A stretch of DNA of 64,000 nucleotides from Pseudomonas sp. P8_241. Its GTDB lineage: Bacteria > Pseudomonadota > Gammaproteobacteria > Pseudomonadales > Pseudomonadaceae. The position numbers and the translations under genes are program-made. The notes below the pieces were generated by a model. The model was not told the DNA's origin, made no database searches, and saw nothing but the letters and a program-made list of their open reading frames with translations. This document shows, in pieces, positions 36,301 through 45,123 of the stretch (position 1 is the first letter of the stretch; each line of letters opens with the position of its first letter). Location: positions 744,001 through 808,000 of the forward strand of contig NZ_CP125377.1 of the NCBI RefSeq assembly GCF_034008315.1, in the 5' to 3' direction.

Positions 36301-38634
36301 AACTTGTTCGACAGCGTCGGAGCGCAGAGCGCACCGATTCGTAAAGTACTGGTCCGTAGCGAAAACGGGCTTTTTGAGGCCAGGGATGAACTCGATCAGC
36401 ACTTGCACGGTGAGGACACGCTATACGCCGCCGTCCTGCATGCCTTGCCCGACGCGCAGCGCACGGCGCTGGGCTTTGAAATTCATGACGCGCAGGGGCT
36501 GGAGAAGGCGATTCAGGACAATCCACTGAGCCACGAACGGCTTGAGCCGATTCTACTGGAGAACCCGATTCGCAAACCTCACTACGACCCCGAGATCATG
36601 AAACTGCGCGGTGGTATGCCTGGCTATACCCGGCAGGCGTTGGAGTGGACGGGGTTTCGTCGACGTGTCCGCTCGTTGTACCCGGCGTTTACCGAAGCAG
36701 AAGTTGAATCGCTTCTGGCGCAGTACGGACAGGAGAGTGTCGTGGTCGAACAGGGCCTCAGAGGCCTGGAAGCCGAGTTCGATCAGTTGAGCCGGACCCT
36801 GCAACAGTGGATCAACTCTCAAACCATCTCGTTTCGCTTCAGCCCAGCGGGCGTCGCCGAATGGGAAGCCCGAAACCGCTTATACAAACTGATCAGGCAA
36901 TGCTGGCAGCGTGTCGGGCCGGAAGGGGAGGAGATGCCAGGCGTGATCCGGCCTCAGGCGCTGATCCTCGATGATTTGCCCATGGGTCGTCACCTTGTCG
37001 GAATGCCGAAGTTGCGCGCCAATTTTGATCATGTCACTCACTTGAGCCTGCGCAATACCTCCCTGCTGGCCAGTCAGACGCAATTTCTCGAGCCATTCCG
37101 GTGGCTGCGGCAACTGGACCTCACGGGCAACCTGCTCAATCGTCTGCCCCCAGAAGTGAGCGAGATGTGGTTTTTGACGCATCTGACGCTCATTGACAAC
37201 GACATCGCGCTGACCCAGAGCGCCGTGGCGCGTCTGAAAAAACTGACGCAGCTTAAATGGCTAAACATGAATGGCAACCCGCTGGTCCTGGTGCCAGACA
37301 TCAGCCAGATGCCGCATCTGGAGATTTTGACCCTCGTCGGTTGTGGCATCGACCGTTGGCCAGTTGGGCTGTTCTCCAAGCCACGTCCACGGCATATCTA
37401 TCTGGACCTGCGCTTAAACCGGCTCGAGCAGATCCCGGTGGTGGCTCCCGGCTCGTTTCGCGCGGAACTCCTGACACGCACCCGGTTGAGTCATGAGCCG
37501 CAGTGGTTATCCGCCGATAACCGGAACACCCTCAGGTTGTATGCCGAATCAATCGGGATGGACCCTGAGCGGCCCTATCCACCCAGGGGAGTCATGGACG
37601 GCGCTTTCTGGGATGAGGGCATGTCCAGGGAGGAATGGAGCGTCAGGCAGAAAATCTGGGACGAGGTGGAAGACGAATACCACTCGGAAAACTTTTTCAA
37701 TGAGATCCGAAAGCTCACCGAGTCCGCTGACTTCAAGGCAGGGGGCGCTTACCGAATCGATTTGACCGGTAAAGTCTGGCGAATGCTCGAAGCCATGGCG
37801 CAAAACACCGAGTTACGCGAGAAGCTTTTCAATGAGGCCCTTTCCCCCACGGAGTGTGTCGACGGCGGCACTCAGCTGTTCAACGCGATGGGGGTCGAGG
37901 TGCTGGTTCATGAGGCCTATGCATTGGTTGCCAAGGACCTGGTCGAAACGCAACTGCTGGAACTCGCCCGGGGCAAGTCACGCCTGGATCAGCTTGGCGC
38001 TATCGCCCGTCGACGGGTGTCGGAACGCCTGGCAGCGGGTGAGCGATTCAGGCGTGTAGATGCGCAAGGTGAGGTCACAGGGTCGATTGATGAGGTAGAG
38101 GTTCATCTGGCGTATATGACAGAACTGGCGCAGCGGTTGGATCTTCCCTGGCAGGCGCGCGGCATGCAGTTTCGCAGGATTGCCGGTGTGACACCGCCGA
38201 TGATCGAGGCAGCTGAGCAACGGATTCTTGCCTTGGAGGAAGGCGACTTGCTGCGCGATTCGATCGCAGAACAACCGCTGTGGAATCGCTATGTAAAGGG
38301 CTCTAACCGTCAGGCGTTCAAGCGTCTTCAGCGCCGTATCGATGCGACAACCGAGTACAAAGTAGCGATGGACACAAGGGCAGAAGATTTGACGTTATCA
38401 CCCGAAGAAAAGGATCGCCTGAAAGAAGAGCTTCGAGTGCTGGCGACGGAGCTGGGCAAACCGGAAAGTGATTTTGCTGCTGGCCAGATCATGAGTGAGG
38501 AAAGCTATATCGCAGACCTCGAACTCATTGATGAAGAAAAGAACACACTGCTGAAAAAACTGACGCAGGAAGCAATGGACCGGGCAAAGATCCAGAGAAC
38601 GGAGATCCCTTTCACGGTAGAGCAAAGTAGCTGA
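33355..38634 (+). CDS. Large LRR protein with C-terminal NEL-type E3 ubiquitin ligase domain (putative effector/toxin)
   Basis: 1759 residues. The N-terminal two thirds (about 20-1200) look like the dermonecrotic-toxin-type/DUF6543 regions of Pseudomonas effector-like proteins, including a hydrophobic stretch near 501-535 and 545-570. Leucine-rich repeats follow (about 1226-1377; for example LRQLDLTGNLLNRLPPEV). The C-terminal domain from about 1434 fits the bacterial NEL ubiquitin ligases (IpaH/SspH family): LREKLFNEALSPTECVDGG carries the CxD catalytic motif with Cys1501 and Asp1503. NEL enzymes ubiquitinate eukaryotic proteins. No signal peptide, secretion or immunity genes are adjacent. 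The ribosome binding site at 33355 is weak; ATG 33421 is an alternative. Confidence 0.85.
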   Translation: MADLHGSNSIENAEPVSNDNKGMHYNRVFEAIPPAIKTAPIARLKALVETKPAMPDWYAGASEDDRRELKTLMDERWRLQGQLDKTLGDLQHDINAFAKPLLSNGLQSTFKTLQNVDDLTVQLEMPSKIIFGIDTGASRVRTSTMVQAALHNFEASETEKDAFRNSSGVYRKDLRGSLVLDPAITLPEFATLCRELDIGGQYQKHLQSILLPTSSQAKQVLQQESLASEKSAFHVAALTARLKGDICPQVFGKLGGIREGHENVTLDDRPLHGHRLSLMGFRLTGIVLFSAVSEPSQIKQAIDALTPDAWKFWSEWSERIPVLRGNSYDRFKLLQAFFANGPKGLVDEVIRKDDIHQQSRLTGTLIAYVPDDPDHPVKEYASLSDFMKTLISQLRNPDYQAFFSRFVAHKDKGHFFARVNERLKTFKWVQREPLDMGPWWRETAVENPNAEPITNTITGDLWLRLFIDRRDKAIADARSIAVPTDDEDATTRFKRLTSYLDIGWNIFSYAALLVPGLGEAVLGIMVAQMLAELAEGIEDWSKGDKEEGAAYINGVLINFAQLAIMGAGHVVPGGAVSPVKVSPFVEGLKPVAFGDGEKLWNPDLKPYEHPVAVPKTIVASEDGLYRHLGQDLLRIDDKHYALKQDPKTGQQRLAHPTRPDAYQPLLEHNGAGSWKTELDMPLEWDKATLLRRLGAQVDGLSDETLEQVLHVSGVHENALRRLHAEHETMPALMGDTLERFKAYADAEACEAMILANRVNADLAGFLPRFMTELSGWPRGKAIEVFEGPDLSGPSVKVGDFKAVAAQTLTLSHEDLVAGKLPEKVVDFLDETALRDVLGEWLSGDRTARIETLRKKLSEQAAKQKRQLFDGLYAQRERLTTPLVARLKLRASDLPNSLAEELLHHADPADLKFMTEKKRVPMALSRQSDQALEQLRLNRAYEGLYLPELYSSDTTRLVLHSLESLPGWPKDLRLEIRDYSAQGNLFDSVGAQSAPIRKVLVRSENGLFEARDELDQHLHGEDTLYAAVLHALPDAQRTALGFEIHDAQGLEKAIQDNPLSHERLEPILLENPIRKPHYDPEIMKLRGGMPGYTRQALEWTGFRRRVRSLYPAFTEAEVESLLAQYGQESVVVEQGLRGLEAEFDQLSRTLQQWINSQTISFRFSPAGVAEWEARNRLYKLIRQCWQRVGPEGEEMPGVIRPQALILDDLPMGRHLVGMPKLRANFDHVTHLSLRNTSLLASQTQFLEPFRWLRQLDLTGNLLNRLPPEVSEMWFLTHLTLIDNDIALTQSAVARLKKLTQLKWLNMNGNPLVLVPDISQMPHLEILTLVGCGIDRWPVGLFSKPRPRHIYLDLRLNRLEQIPVVAPGSFRAELLTRTRLSHEPQWLSADNRNTLRLYAESIGMDPERPYPPRGVMDGAFWDEGMSREEWSVRQKIWDEVEDEYHSENFFNEIRKLTESADFKAGGAYRIDLTGKVWRMLEAMAQNTELREKLFNEALSPTECVDGGTQLFNAMGVEVLVHEAYALVAKDLVETQLLELARGKSRLDQLGAIARRRVSERLAAGERFRRVDAQGEVTGSIDEVEVHLAYMTELAQRLDLPWQARGMQFRRIAGVTPPMIEAAEQRILALEEGDLLRDSIAEQPLWNRYVKGSNRQAFKRLQRRIDATTEYKVAMDTRAEDLTLSPEEKDRLKEELRVLATELGKPESDFAAGQIMSEESYIADLELIDEEKNTLLKKLTQEAMDRAKIQRTEIPFTVEQSS

Positions 38635-38647
38635 TCGTCTGCACTTG

Positions 38648-38682
38648 GCCCCGATGACAATGGGTGTCATCGGGGCTTTTTT
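38648..38682. terminator. Bidirectional terminator between NEL gene and ureC
   Basis: GCCCCGATGACA-ATGGG-TGTCATCGGGGC, a perfect 12-bp stem followed by T6, lies between the convergent NEL-protein and ureC genes. On the plus strand it ends the NEL gene; the minus-strand U-tract is weaker. Confidence 0.88.
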
Positions 38683-38698
38683 CTGCGCGTTATTGTGC

Positions 38699-40399
38699 TT
38701 AAAACAGAAAGTATCGCTGCGCCATCGGTAAGGTTTCTGCTGGCTCGCACCACAGCAACACACCATCGGCCTTTACCTGATAAGTCTGCGGATCAACATC
38801 GATGTTCGGCAGGTAATCGTTGTGGATCAGGTCGGTCTTCTGCACATCGCGGCAGCCTTTGACCACGGCGATTTTCTTCTTCAGCCCCAAGGCTTCCGGC
38901 AATCCGGCATCCTGCGCAGCCTGGCTGATGAAGGTCATGCTGGTGGCATGCAATGAGCCGCCGAAGCTGGCAAACATTGGGCGGTAGTGCACGGGTTGAG
39001 GCGTGGGAATTGAAGCATTGGCGTCACCCATCAGGCTGGCCGCGATGGCGCCGCCCTTGAGGATAAGCGTCGGCTTCACGCCAAAAAATGCCGGGCGCCA
39101 GAGCACCAGATCCGCCCATTTTCCGACTTCGATCGAACCCACTTCATGGCTGATGCCATGGGTGATCGCCGGGTTGATGGTGTACTTGGCGATGTAGCGT
39201 TTAGCGCGGAAGTTGTCGTTGCCTTCACCATCCAGAGGCAGCGGGCCACGCTGCTTTTTCATCTTGTCGGCGGTCTGCCAGGTTCGCGTGATGACTTCGC
39301 CGACGCGGCCCATGGCCTGGCTGTCGGAGCTGATCATCGAGAAGGCGCCGAGGTCGTGGAGGATGTCTTCGGCGGCAATGGTTTCGCGGCGGATACGGCT
39401 TTCGGCGAAGGCCACGTCTTCGGCAATGCTTGGGTCCAGGTGATGGCAGACCATCAGCATGTCGAGGTGTTCGTCGATGGTATTGCGGGTGAACGGCCGG
39501 GTCGGGTTGGTCGAACTCGGCAGCACGTTGGTAAAGCCGCAGGCCTTGATGATGTCCGGCGCGTGCCCGCCCCCGGCACCTTCGGTGTGATAGGTGTGGA
39601 TGGTGCGACCCTTGAACGCGGCGAGGGTGGTTTCGACGAAACCGGATTCGTTGAGGGTGTCGGTGTGGATCGCGACTTGTACGTCGAATTGATCGGCCAC
39701 CGTCAGGCAGTTGTCGATGCTTGCGGGCGTCGTTCCCCAGTCTTCGTGCAGCTTGAGGCCGATGGCGCCGGCCTTGACCTGCTCGATCAGCGGCTCGGGC
39801 AAACTGGCGTTGCCCTTGCCGGTCAGACCGATGTTCATCGGGAACGCGTCGGCGGCCTGGAGCATGCGCGCCAGGTGCCATGGCCCGGAAGTGCAGGTCG
39901 TTGCGTTGGTGCCGGTGGCGGGGCCAGTGCCGCCGCCGATCATGGTGGTGACGCCGCTCATCAGTGCTTCTTCGATCTGTTGCGGGCAGATGAAGTGAAT
40001 GTGCGTGTCGATGCCGCCAGCGGTGAGGATCATGCCTTCACCGGCGATCACTTCGGTGCTGGCGCCGATGGCGATGTTCACGTTGGGCTGGATGTCCGGG
40101 TTGCCGGCTTTGCCGATGGCGGCGATACGGCCGTCCTTGAGGCCGACATCGGCCTTGACGATGCCCCAGTGGTCGATGATCAGCGCGTTGGTGATCAGGG
40201 TGTCGACGACTTCGGAAGCCAACAGTTGGCTCTGGCCCTGGCCGTCACGAATGACTTTGCCGCCGCCGAATTTCACTTCTTCGCCGTAGGTGGTGAAGTC
40301 CTTTTCGACTTCGATCCACAGCTCGGTATCGGCCAGGCGCACCTTGTCACCGACGGTGGGACCGAACATGTCGGCGTAGGCTTGTCTTGAGATTTTCAT
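38699..40399 (-). CDS. ureC: Urease subunit alpha
   Basis: Catalytic subunit of urease (urea to ammonia and carbamate), 566 residues from ATG 40399. Nickel and catalytic residues are readable: His133 and His135 (DTHIHF), the carbamylated Lys216 (GLKLHEDWG), His245, His271 and the flap CHH with His319 and His320. Last gene of the ureD-ureA-GNAT-GNAT-ureB-ureC cluster, about 170 bp after ureB with a REP-rich gap. Confidence 0.97.
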   Translation of the reverse strand: MKISRQAYADMFGPTVGDKVRLADTELWIEVEKDFTTYGEEVKFGGGKVIRDGQGQSQLLASEVVDTLITNALIIDHWGIVKADVGLKDGRIAAIGKAGNPDIQPNVNIAIGASTEVIAGEGMILTAGGIDTHIHFICPQQIEEALMSGVTTMIGGGTGPATGTNATTCTSGPWHLARMLQAADAFPMNIGLTGKGNASLPEPLIEQVKAGAIGLKLHEDWGTTPASIDNCLTVADQFDVQVAIHTDTLNESGFVETTLAAFKGRTIHTYHTEGAGGGHAPDIIKACGFTNVLPSSTNPTRPFTRNTIDEHLDMLMVCHHLDPSIAEDVAFAESRIRRETIAAEDILHDLGAFSMISSDSQAMGRVGEVITRTWQTADKMKKQRGPLPLDGEGNDNFRAKRYIAKYTINPAITHGISHEVGSIEVGKWADLVLWRPAFFGVKPTLILKGGAIAASLMGDANASIPTPQPVHYRPMFASFGGSLHATSMTFISQAAQDAGLPEALGLKKKIAVVKGCRDVQKTDLIHNDYLPNIDVDPQTYQVKADGVLLWCEPAETLPMAQRYFLF

Positions 40400-40446
40400 G
40401 CGCATGCCTTGGGATTTAATTGAAATTCAAACCGCTCGCGTTGCTC

Positions 40447-40542
40447 GCTATCGCAGCCTCGCTGCGCTCGGCAGCTCCTACAGGTCACCGCAAAAGCGGT
40501 GTTGGAATGCGATTCCCTGTAGGAGCCGGCTTGCTGGCGAAG
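40447..40542. repeat. REP arms between ureB and ureC
   Basis: ATCGCAGCCTCGCTGCGCTCGGCAGCTCCTAC faces GTAGGAGCCGGCTTGCTGGCGAA; the two arms belong to different REP families. The element lies within the urease operon. Confidence 0.75.
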
Positions 40543-40566
40543 GGGCCGGTACTGGCGCGGCATGAC

Positions 40567-40871
40567 TTAGAGATCACCCATGATCCTGCCGGCAAACCCG
40601 AACACCCGACGATGCCCTGCCAAATCCACCAACTCAACCTCGCGACTCTGCCCCGGCTCAAACCGCACGGCGGTGCCGGCAGGAATATTCAGGCGCATGC
40701 CACGACTGGCGGCGCGGTCGAACGTCAGCGCGTCATTGGTTTCAAAAAAGTGGTAGTGCGAGCCGACCTGGATGGGCCGGTCGCCACTGTTCGCCACCTT
40801 AAGGCTGAGGGTGCGACGGCCGACGTTGAGTTCGATGTCGCCGGGCTCGATCTGGTATTCACCGGGAATCA

Positions 40872-40872
<1 letters not shown>
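40567..40872 (-). CDS. ureB: Urease subunit beta
   Basis: Structural subunit, 101 residues, starting [16 protein letters not shown]. The [13 protein letters not shown] stretch (about residues 35-47) is the family signature. The start overlaps the stop of the upstream GNAT gene (TGATG), so the two are translationally coupled. Confidence 0.96.
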
Positions 40873-41411
<539 letters not shown>

Positions 41412-41945
41412 TTACTCCTTACTGACGCTTGGCGGCTCTGCACCGGGATTGAGGGTCAGCTGCATGAATGTCAGGTCGAGCCAGCGGCCGAACTTGGTGC
41501 CTACCTGAGGCATTTGTCCGGTGGTCTTGAAACCGGCGCGCTCATGCAAGCGAATCGATGCAGCGTTACCGCTTTCAATGGCCGCGACCATCACGTGTTT
41601 TTCGCAGTCTTTGGCGCGCTCGATCAACACAGTCATCAATTTCGGACCGAGCCCATTGCCGCGCTGGTCGCTGCGCACGTAAACCGAGTGCTCGACGGTA
41701 TGGCGGAAGCCGTCGAACGGTCGCCAGTCGCCGAACGAGGCATAACCGAGCACAGTGTTGTCGGCATCGACGATGACCAGAATCGGATACCCCTGGGCTT
41801 GCCGGGCGCGGAACCAGGCCTGACGGTTGTCCAGGTCGACGGATTGTTCGTTCCAGATCGCGGTGGTGTTGAGCACTGCGTCGTTGTAGATGTCACGGAT
41901 CGCCGGCAGGTCGGCGTGCACGGCATCGCGGATGGAGTAAGTCAT
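41412..41945 (-). CDS. mddA: Methionine sulfoximine/phosphinothricin-type N-acetyltransferase
   Basis: 177-residue GNAT close to the Pat/Bar family and to P. aeruginosa PA4866, which acetylates methionine sulfoximine and related glutamine-synthetase inhibitors and also lies between ureA and ureB. Visible: IRDIYNDAV near the N-terminus, VEHSVYVRSDQRGNGLG with the acetyl-CoA loop (about residues 84-100) and LHERAGFKTTGQMPQVGTKFGRW near the C-terminus. The location links it to nitrogen metabolism. The symbol follows the P. aeruginosa orthologue; assignment is from remembered similarity. Confidence 0.82.
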   Translation of the reverse strand: MTYSIRDAVHADLPAIRDIYNDAVLNTTAIWNEQSVDLDNRQAWFRARQAQGYPILVIVDADNTVLGYASFGDWRPFDGFRHTVEHSVYVRSDQRGNGLGPKLMTVLIERAKDCEKHVMVAAIESGNAASIRLHERAGFKTTGQMPQVGTKFGRWLDLTFMQLTLNPGAEPPSVSKE

Positions 41946-41954
41946 GGCGCGGTC

Positions 41955-42257
41955 TCAGGCGATGGGTTGATGGACGGTGACCAGTTTGGTGCCGTCAGGG
42001 AAGGTGGCTTCGACCTGAATCTCGGGGATCATTTCCGGGATGCCTTCCATCACTTGTTCGCGAGCCAGCAGAGTAGTACCGAAGTGCATCAACTCAGCCA
42101 CGGTCTGGCCGTCACGCGCACCTTCGAGCAGGGCGGCGGAGATGTACGCCATGGCTTCCGGATAATTGAGTTTCACACCGCGCGCCAAACGCCGTTCGGC
42201 GACCAGGCCTGCGGTGAAGATCAGCAGCTTGTCTTTTTCGCGTGGGGTCAGGTCCAT
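41955..42257 (-). CDS. ureA: Urease subunit gamma
   Basis: Structural subunit, 100 residues. It starts [23 protein letters not shown] and contains [21 protein letters not shown] (about residues 30-50), the family hallmark. Lies 9 bp before the first GNAT gene and about 160 bp after ureD, across a REP pair. Confidence 0.97.
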   Translation of the reverse strand: MDLTPREKDKLLIFTAGLVAERRLARGVKLNYPEAMAYISAALLEGARDGQTVAELMHFGTTLLAREQVMEGIPEMIPEIQVEATFPDGTKLVTVHQPIA

Positions 42258-42305
42258 CGTTGGAATCCATTTTTGGCAGAATAAATATCGTGCGTTTTGC
42301 CTCCC

Positions 42306-42405
42306 GTAGGAGCTGTCGAGCGAAGCGAGGCTGCGATCCTTTGATCTTGAATTTGCTCTTCAGCGGAAAAAAGATCGCAGCCTCGTTTCACTCGACAGCT
42401 CCTAC
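42306..42405. repeat. Inverted REP pair between ureD and ureA
   Basis: GTAGGAGCTGTCGAGCGAAGCGAGGCTGCGATC and the inverted GATCGCAGCCTCGTTTCACTCGACAGCTCCTAC form an extended hairpin. This is the longest arm type in the window. Confidence 0.88.
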
Positions 42406-42418
42406 AAGGGATCGGTGT

Positions 42419-43258
42419 TCAGGTGTTCCATATTCTAGGGGGGACGGCTTCGCGGCCAAGCAACGCCGGGCGGAGCAATCGCCACAAATCGATCAGCCAT
42501 CCCCGCGCCAACAACGCTTCACTGGCCAGGCACCGGGCAACCAGTAATCCTGGAAGTTGGGTCAGATCCCCTCGCACGTCGTTGGGTAGCGAGCGGCAGC
42601 TCTCCAGCAGTTCACTATCAATCTCACCCGTCACCAGCAACGTAGCAAACACCGGCTGCCCATCCAGTCCGATCGGCGAATCGAGCAAACCGTCATTTCC
42701 GACAATGCGCTGACGTTCATGCCAGAGCAACTGGCCGTCGCGACGGATATCGAGTTGCGCCTGAAAATGTCCGAGGTCAAAGCGCTCGCCGCTGGCCGGT
42801 CGGCCCAGCGCCACAACGTCCCAGTAGAACAGCCGCGCATCGCCTTCAAGGTCGACGCAGGTGCTGAGTTCAGCCTGGGCGGCGCTGAAGACGATCGTCT
42901 CTTGCGGCAACCATTCCAGGGTCCCACCGGCCGCCACCTGCAACTTCAACTGCTGATAGGCGGGCCCGGCTGCGCGATACCACTTGGCTGCGCCGGGACT
43001 GGTGATCTGCGCCCAGGCATCGGTGCCAACGCAGGCGGAGATATCCAGCCGATCACCGCCGGCGATTCCACCGGGTGGATGGACGATGATGTGCTGGCAG
43101 ACTTCAGGCCCTTCGGCATACAGATGCTTCTGCACCCTGAGCGGGCCTTGGTGTCGGCGCAGAACCGGGCGGGTGCCGGCCCCGAATCGGGCATAACCCA
43201 GCTCCAGTTCGGCGTGCCAACTGGGGGTAAACAAGACGCCGGAAGCTGGAAGAGTCAT
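42419..43258 (-). CDS. ureD: Urease accessory protein UreD
   Basis: Maturation scaffold that holds apourease for UreF and UreG. About 279 residues; ATG 43258 is taken over TTG 43264. Family segments [26 protein letters not shown] (about residues 47-72) and [16 protein letters not shown] (about 146-161) are readable. First gene of the urease structural operon, downstream of a sigma-54 promoter. Confidence 0.93.
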   Translation of the reverse strand: MTLPASGVLFTPSWHAELELGYARFGAGTRPVLRRHQGPLRVQKHLYAEGPEVCQHIIVHPPGGIAGGDRLDISACVGTDAWAQITSPGAAKWYRAAGPAYQQLKLQVAAGGTLEWLPQETIVFSAAQAELSTCVDLEGDARLFYWDVVALGRPASGERFDLGHFQAQLDIRRDGQLLWHERQRIVGNDGLLDSPIGLDGQPVFATLLVTGEIDSELLESCRSLPNDVRGDLTQLPGLLVARCLASEALLARGWLIDLWRLLRPALLGREAVPPRIWNT

Positions 43259-43290
43259 GGTCAATGCTTATTGTGAGATAAGCGGATCTC

Positions 43291-43306
43291 TGCAAAGGCT
43301 GTGCCG
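43291..43306 (-). promoter_or_regulatory. Sigma-54 promoter of ureD operon
   Basis: Minus strand CGGCACAGCCTTTGCA fits TGGCACG-N4-TTGCW, with exact 10-nt spacing between GG and GC and two mismatches in less critical positions. It lies about 33 bp upstream of the ureD start. Confidence 0.7.
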
Positions 43307-43344
43307 GGGACATTACCGGCAGGAGGCGGCAATTGATCGTCAGC

Positions 43345-43394
43345 GCGCACCAACAGGAGGCGTCGCATGGGTAGCGCTGCAACAAATTGGTGCT
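43345..43394. promoter_or_regulatory. Candidate NtrC sites upstream of ureD
   Basis: GCGCACCAAC (43345-43354) and GCAACAAATTGGTGC (43379-43393) each match about 12 of 15 positions of the two classic glnA NtrC sites. They lie 40-90 bp upstream of the sigma-54 promoter; the first word is also found upstream of urtA. Confidence 0.5.
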
Positions 43395-43419
43395 TCATGC
43401 TTTTTTTTGGCCGGTGAGA

Positions 43420-44118
43420 TCAGATCGTGACCAGTCCGCGCACGCCCTCGGCTTCCATGTTTTCGCCACGGCCCTGTTGCACGATTTCGCCCCGGGACAT
43501 CACCAGGTAGTGGTCGGCCAGTTCGGCGGCGAAATCGTAGAATTGCTCCACCAGCAAAATCGCCATGTCGCCGCGAGCAGCGAGCTTTTTGATCACTGCG
43601 CCGATCTCCTTGATCACCGACGGCTGGATGCCTTCAGTGGGCTCATCGAGGATCAGCAGGCGAGGGCGGCTGGCCAAGGCACGGCCGATTGCCAGTTGCT
43701 GTTGTTGGCCACCGGACAAGTCGCCACCGCGCCGTTGTTTCATTTGCAGCAGTACCGGGAACAGCTCGTAGATGAACGCCGGGACTTCCTTGGCTTCGCT
43801 GCCGGGGAATCGCGACAGGCCCATCAGCAGGTTTTCCTCGACGGTCAGACGGCCGAAGATTTCCCGGCCTTGCGGGACGTAAGCGATGCCGGCGTGTACG
43901 CGTTGATGGGGCTTGAACGTGGTGATCGGTTTGCCCTCCCAGTTCACTGCGCCTTCCTTGGCCGGCAACAGGCCCATCAGGCATTTGAGCAGGGTGGTCT
44001 TGCCCACGCCATTGCGCCCGAGCAGACAGGTGACTTCGCCGACCTTCACGTCAAACGACAGGCCGCGCAGGATGTGGCTTCCGCCGTAGTACTGGTGCAG
44101 TTTTTCGACTTGCAGCAT
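43420..44118 (-). CDS. urtE: Urea ABC transporter ATP-binding protein UrtE
   Basis: 232 residues, ATG 44118 with GAGGAG upstream. Walker A GRNGVGKT, signature LSGGQQQQ, Walker B LLILDEPTEGIQP and VEQFYDFA are visible. The TEGIQPSV sequence after Walker B is characteristic of UrtE within the LivF group. Last gene of urtABCDE; a REP pair separates it from urtD. Confidence 0.93.
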   Translation of the reverse strand: MLQVEKLHQYYGGSHILRGLSFDVKVGEVTCLLGRNGVGKTTLLKCLMGLLPAKEGAVNWEGKPITTFKPHQRVHAGIAYVPQGREIFGRLTVEENLLMGLSRFPGSEAKEVPAFIYELFPVLLQMKQRRGGDLSGGQQQQLAIGRALASRPRLLILDEPTEGIQPSVIKEIGAVIKKLAARGDMAILLVEQFYDFAAELADHYLVMSRGEIVQQGRGENMEAEGVRGLVTI

Positions 44119-44142
44119 TCTCACGTTCTCCTCAAATCCCCT

Positions 44143-44231
44143 GTAGGCGCTGGCTTGCCAGCGATGAGGCCATGACATTCAACATCAATGTCGGCAGTTG
44201 CATCGCTATCGCTGGCAAGCCAGCTCCTACA
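44143..44231. repeat. Inverted REP pair between urtD and urtE
   Basis: GTAGGCGCTGGCTTGCCAGCGATGAGG and the inverted CGCTGGCAAGCCAGCTCCTAC, inside the urt operon. Confidence 0.85.
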
Positions 44232-44250
44232 GGTTTTGTATTCGCAAACT

Positions 44251-45123
44251 TCAGCGACCGAGGTAGACCTCGATGACGCGCTCGTTTTCCTGCACCTGCT
44301 CCAGCGACCCTTCGGCCAGCACACTGCCCTGATGCAGCACAGTGACGTGATCGGCGATCGAACCGACGAAGCCCATGTCGTGTTCCACCACCATCAAGGA
44401 GTGCTTGCCGGCGAGGCTTTTGAACAACTCGGCGGTAAATTCGGTTTCGGCATCGGTCATGCCTGCCACCGGTTCGTCGAGCAGCAGCAGTTGCGGGTCC
44501 TGCATCAGCAACATGCCGATCTCCAGAAACTGCTTCTGACCGTGGGAAAGCAGGCCCGCCGGCCGATTGACCGAAGTGGTCAGGCGAATGGTCTCCAGCA
44601 CTTCGGCGATGCGGTCTTTTTGTTCGCCATTCAGGCGAGCGCGCAAACTGGCCCATACCGACTTGTCGGTTTTCTGCGCCAGTTCCAGGTTTTCAAACAC
44701 GCTCAGGGCTTCGAATACCGTCGGTTTCTGGAACTTGCGACCGATGCCGGCCTGGGCAATCTGCACTTCGCTCATTTGCCTCAGGTCCAGGGTTTCGCCG
44801 AACCAGGCCTTGCCGTGGCTTGGGCGAGTCTTGCCGGTGATCACGTCCATCAGCGTGGTCTTGCCAGCGCCATTGGGGCCGATGATGCAGCGCAATTCGC
44901 CGACGCCGATGTACAGGTTCAAATTGTTCAGCGCACGGAAACCGTCGAAGCTGACGCTGATGTCTTCCAGGGTCAGGATCGTGCCGTGACGGGTATTCAG
45001 GCCGGGGCCTGCGCGCAGGCCGAGACCGAGGGCATCGCGGCTGGTGCCAGCATCGCGGTTGGGTTCCAGCGGTGGAAAGAATGCCGGTTCGAGCATGAAT
45101 TCAGCCGTTGCCGTAACTCTCAT
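44251..45123 (-). CDS. urtD: Urea ABC transporter ATP-binding protein UrtD
   Basis: 290 residues. An N-terminal extension of about 45 residues, usual in proteobacterial UrtD, precedes the LivG-like ATPase. Walker A GPNGAGKT, LSHGQKQ signature, Walker B LLLLDEPVAGMTDAE and VEHDMGFV are present. Overlaps the urtC stop by 4 bp. Confidence 0.93.
   Translation of the reverse strand: MRVTATAEFMLEPAFFPPLEPNRDAGTSRDALGLGLRAGPGLNTRHGTILTLEDISVSFDGFRALNNLNLYIGVGELRCIIGPNGAGKTTLMDVITGKTRPSHGKAWFGETLDLRQMSEVQIAQAGIGRKFQKPTVFEALSVFENLELAQKTDKSVWASLRARLNGEQKDRIAEVLETIRLTTSVNRPAGLLSHGQKQFLEIGMLLMQDPQLLLLDEPVAGMTDAETEFTAELFKSLAGKHSLMVVEHDMGFVGSIADHVTVLHQGSVLAEGSLEQVQENERVIEVYLGR

Noticed and set aside
33355..38634. 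Polymorphic toxin with an immunity gene
   Set aside because: No small gene follows the NEL protein before the terminator at 38648, and a ubiquitin-ligase activity would not harm bacteria, so a self-immunity gene is not expected.
39146..40390. 414-codon frame opposite ureC
   Set aside because: Antisense to ureC; composition reflects the reverse complement of conserved urease motifs.
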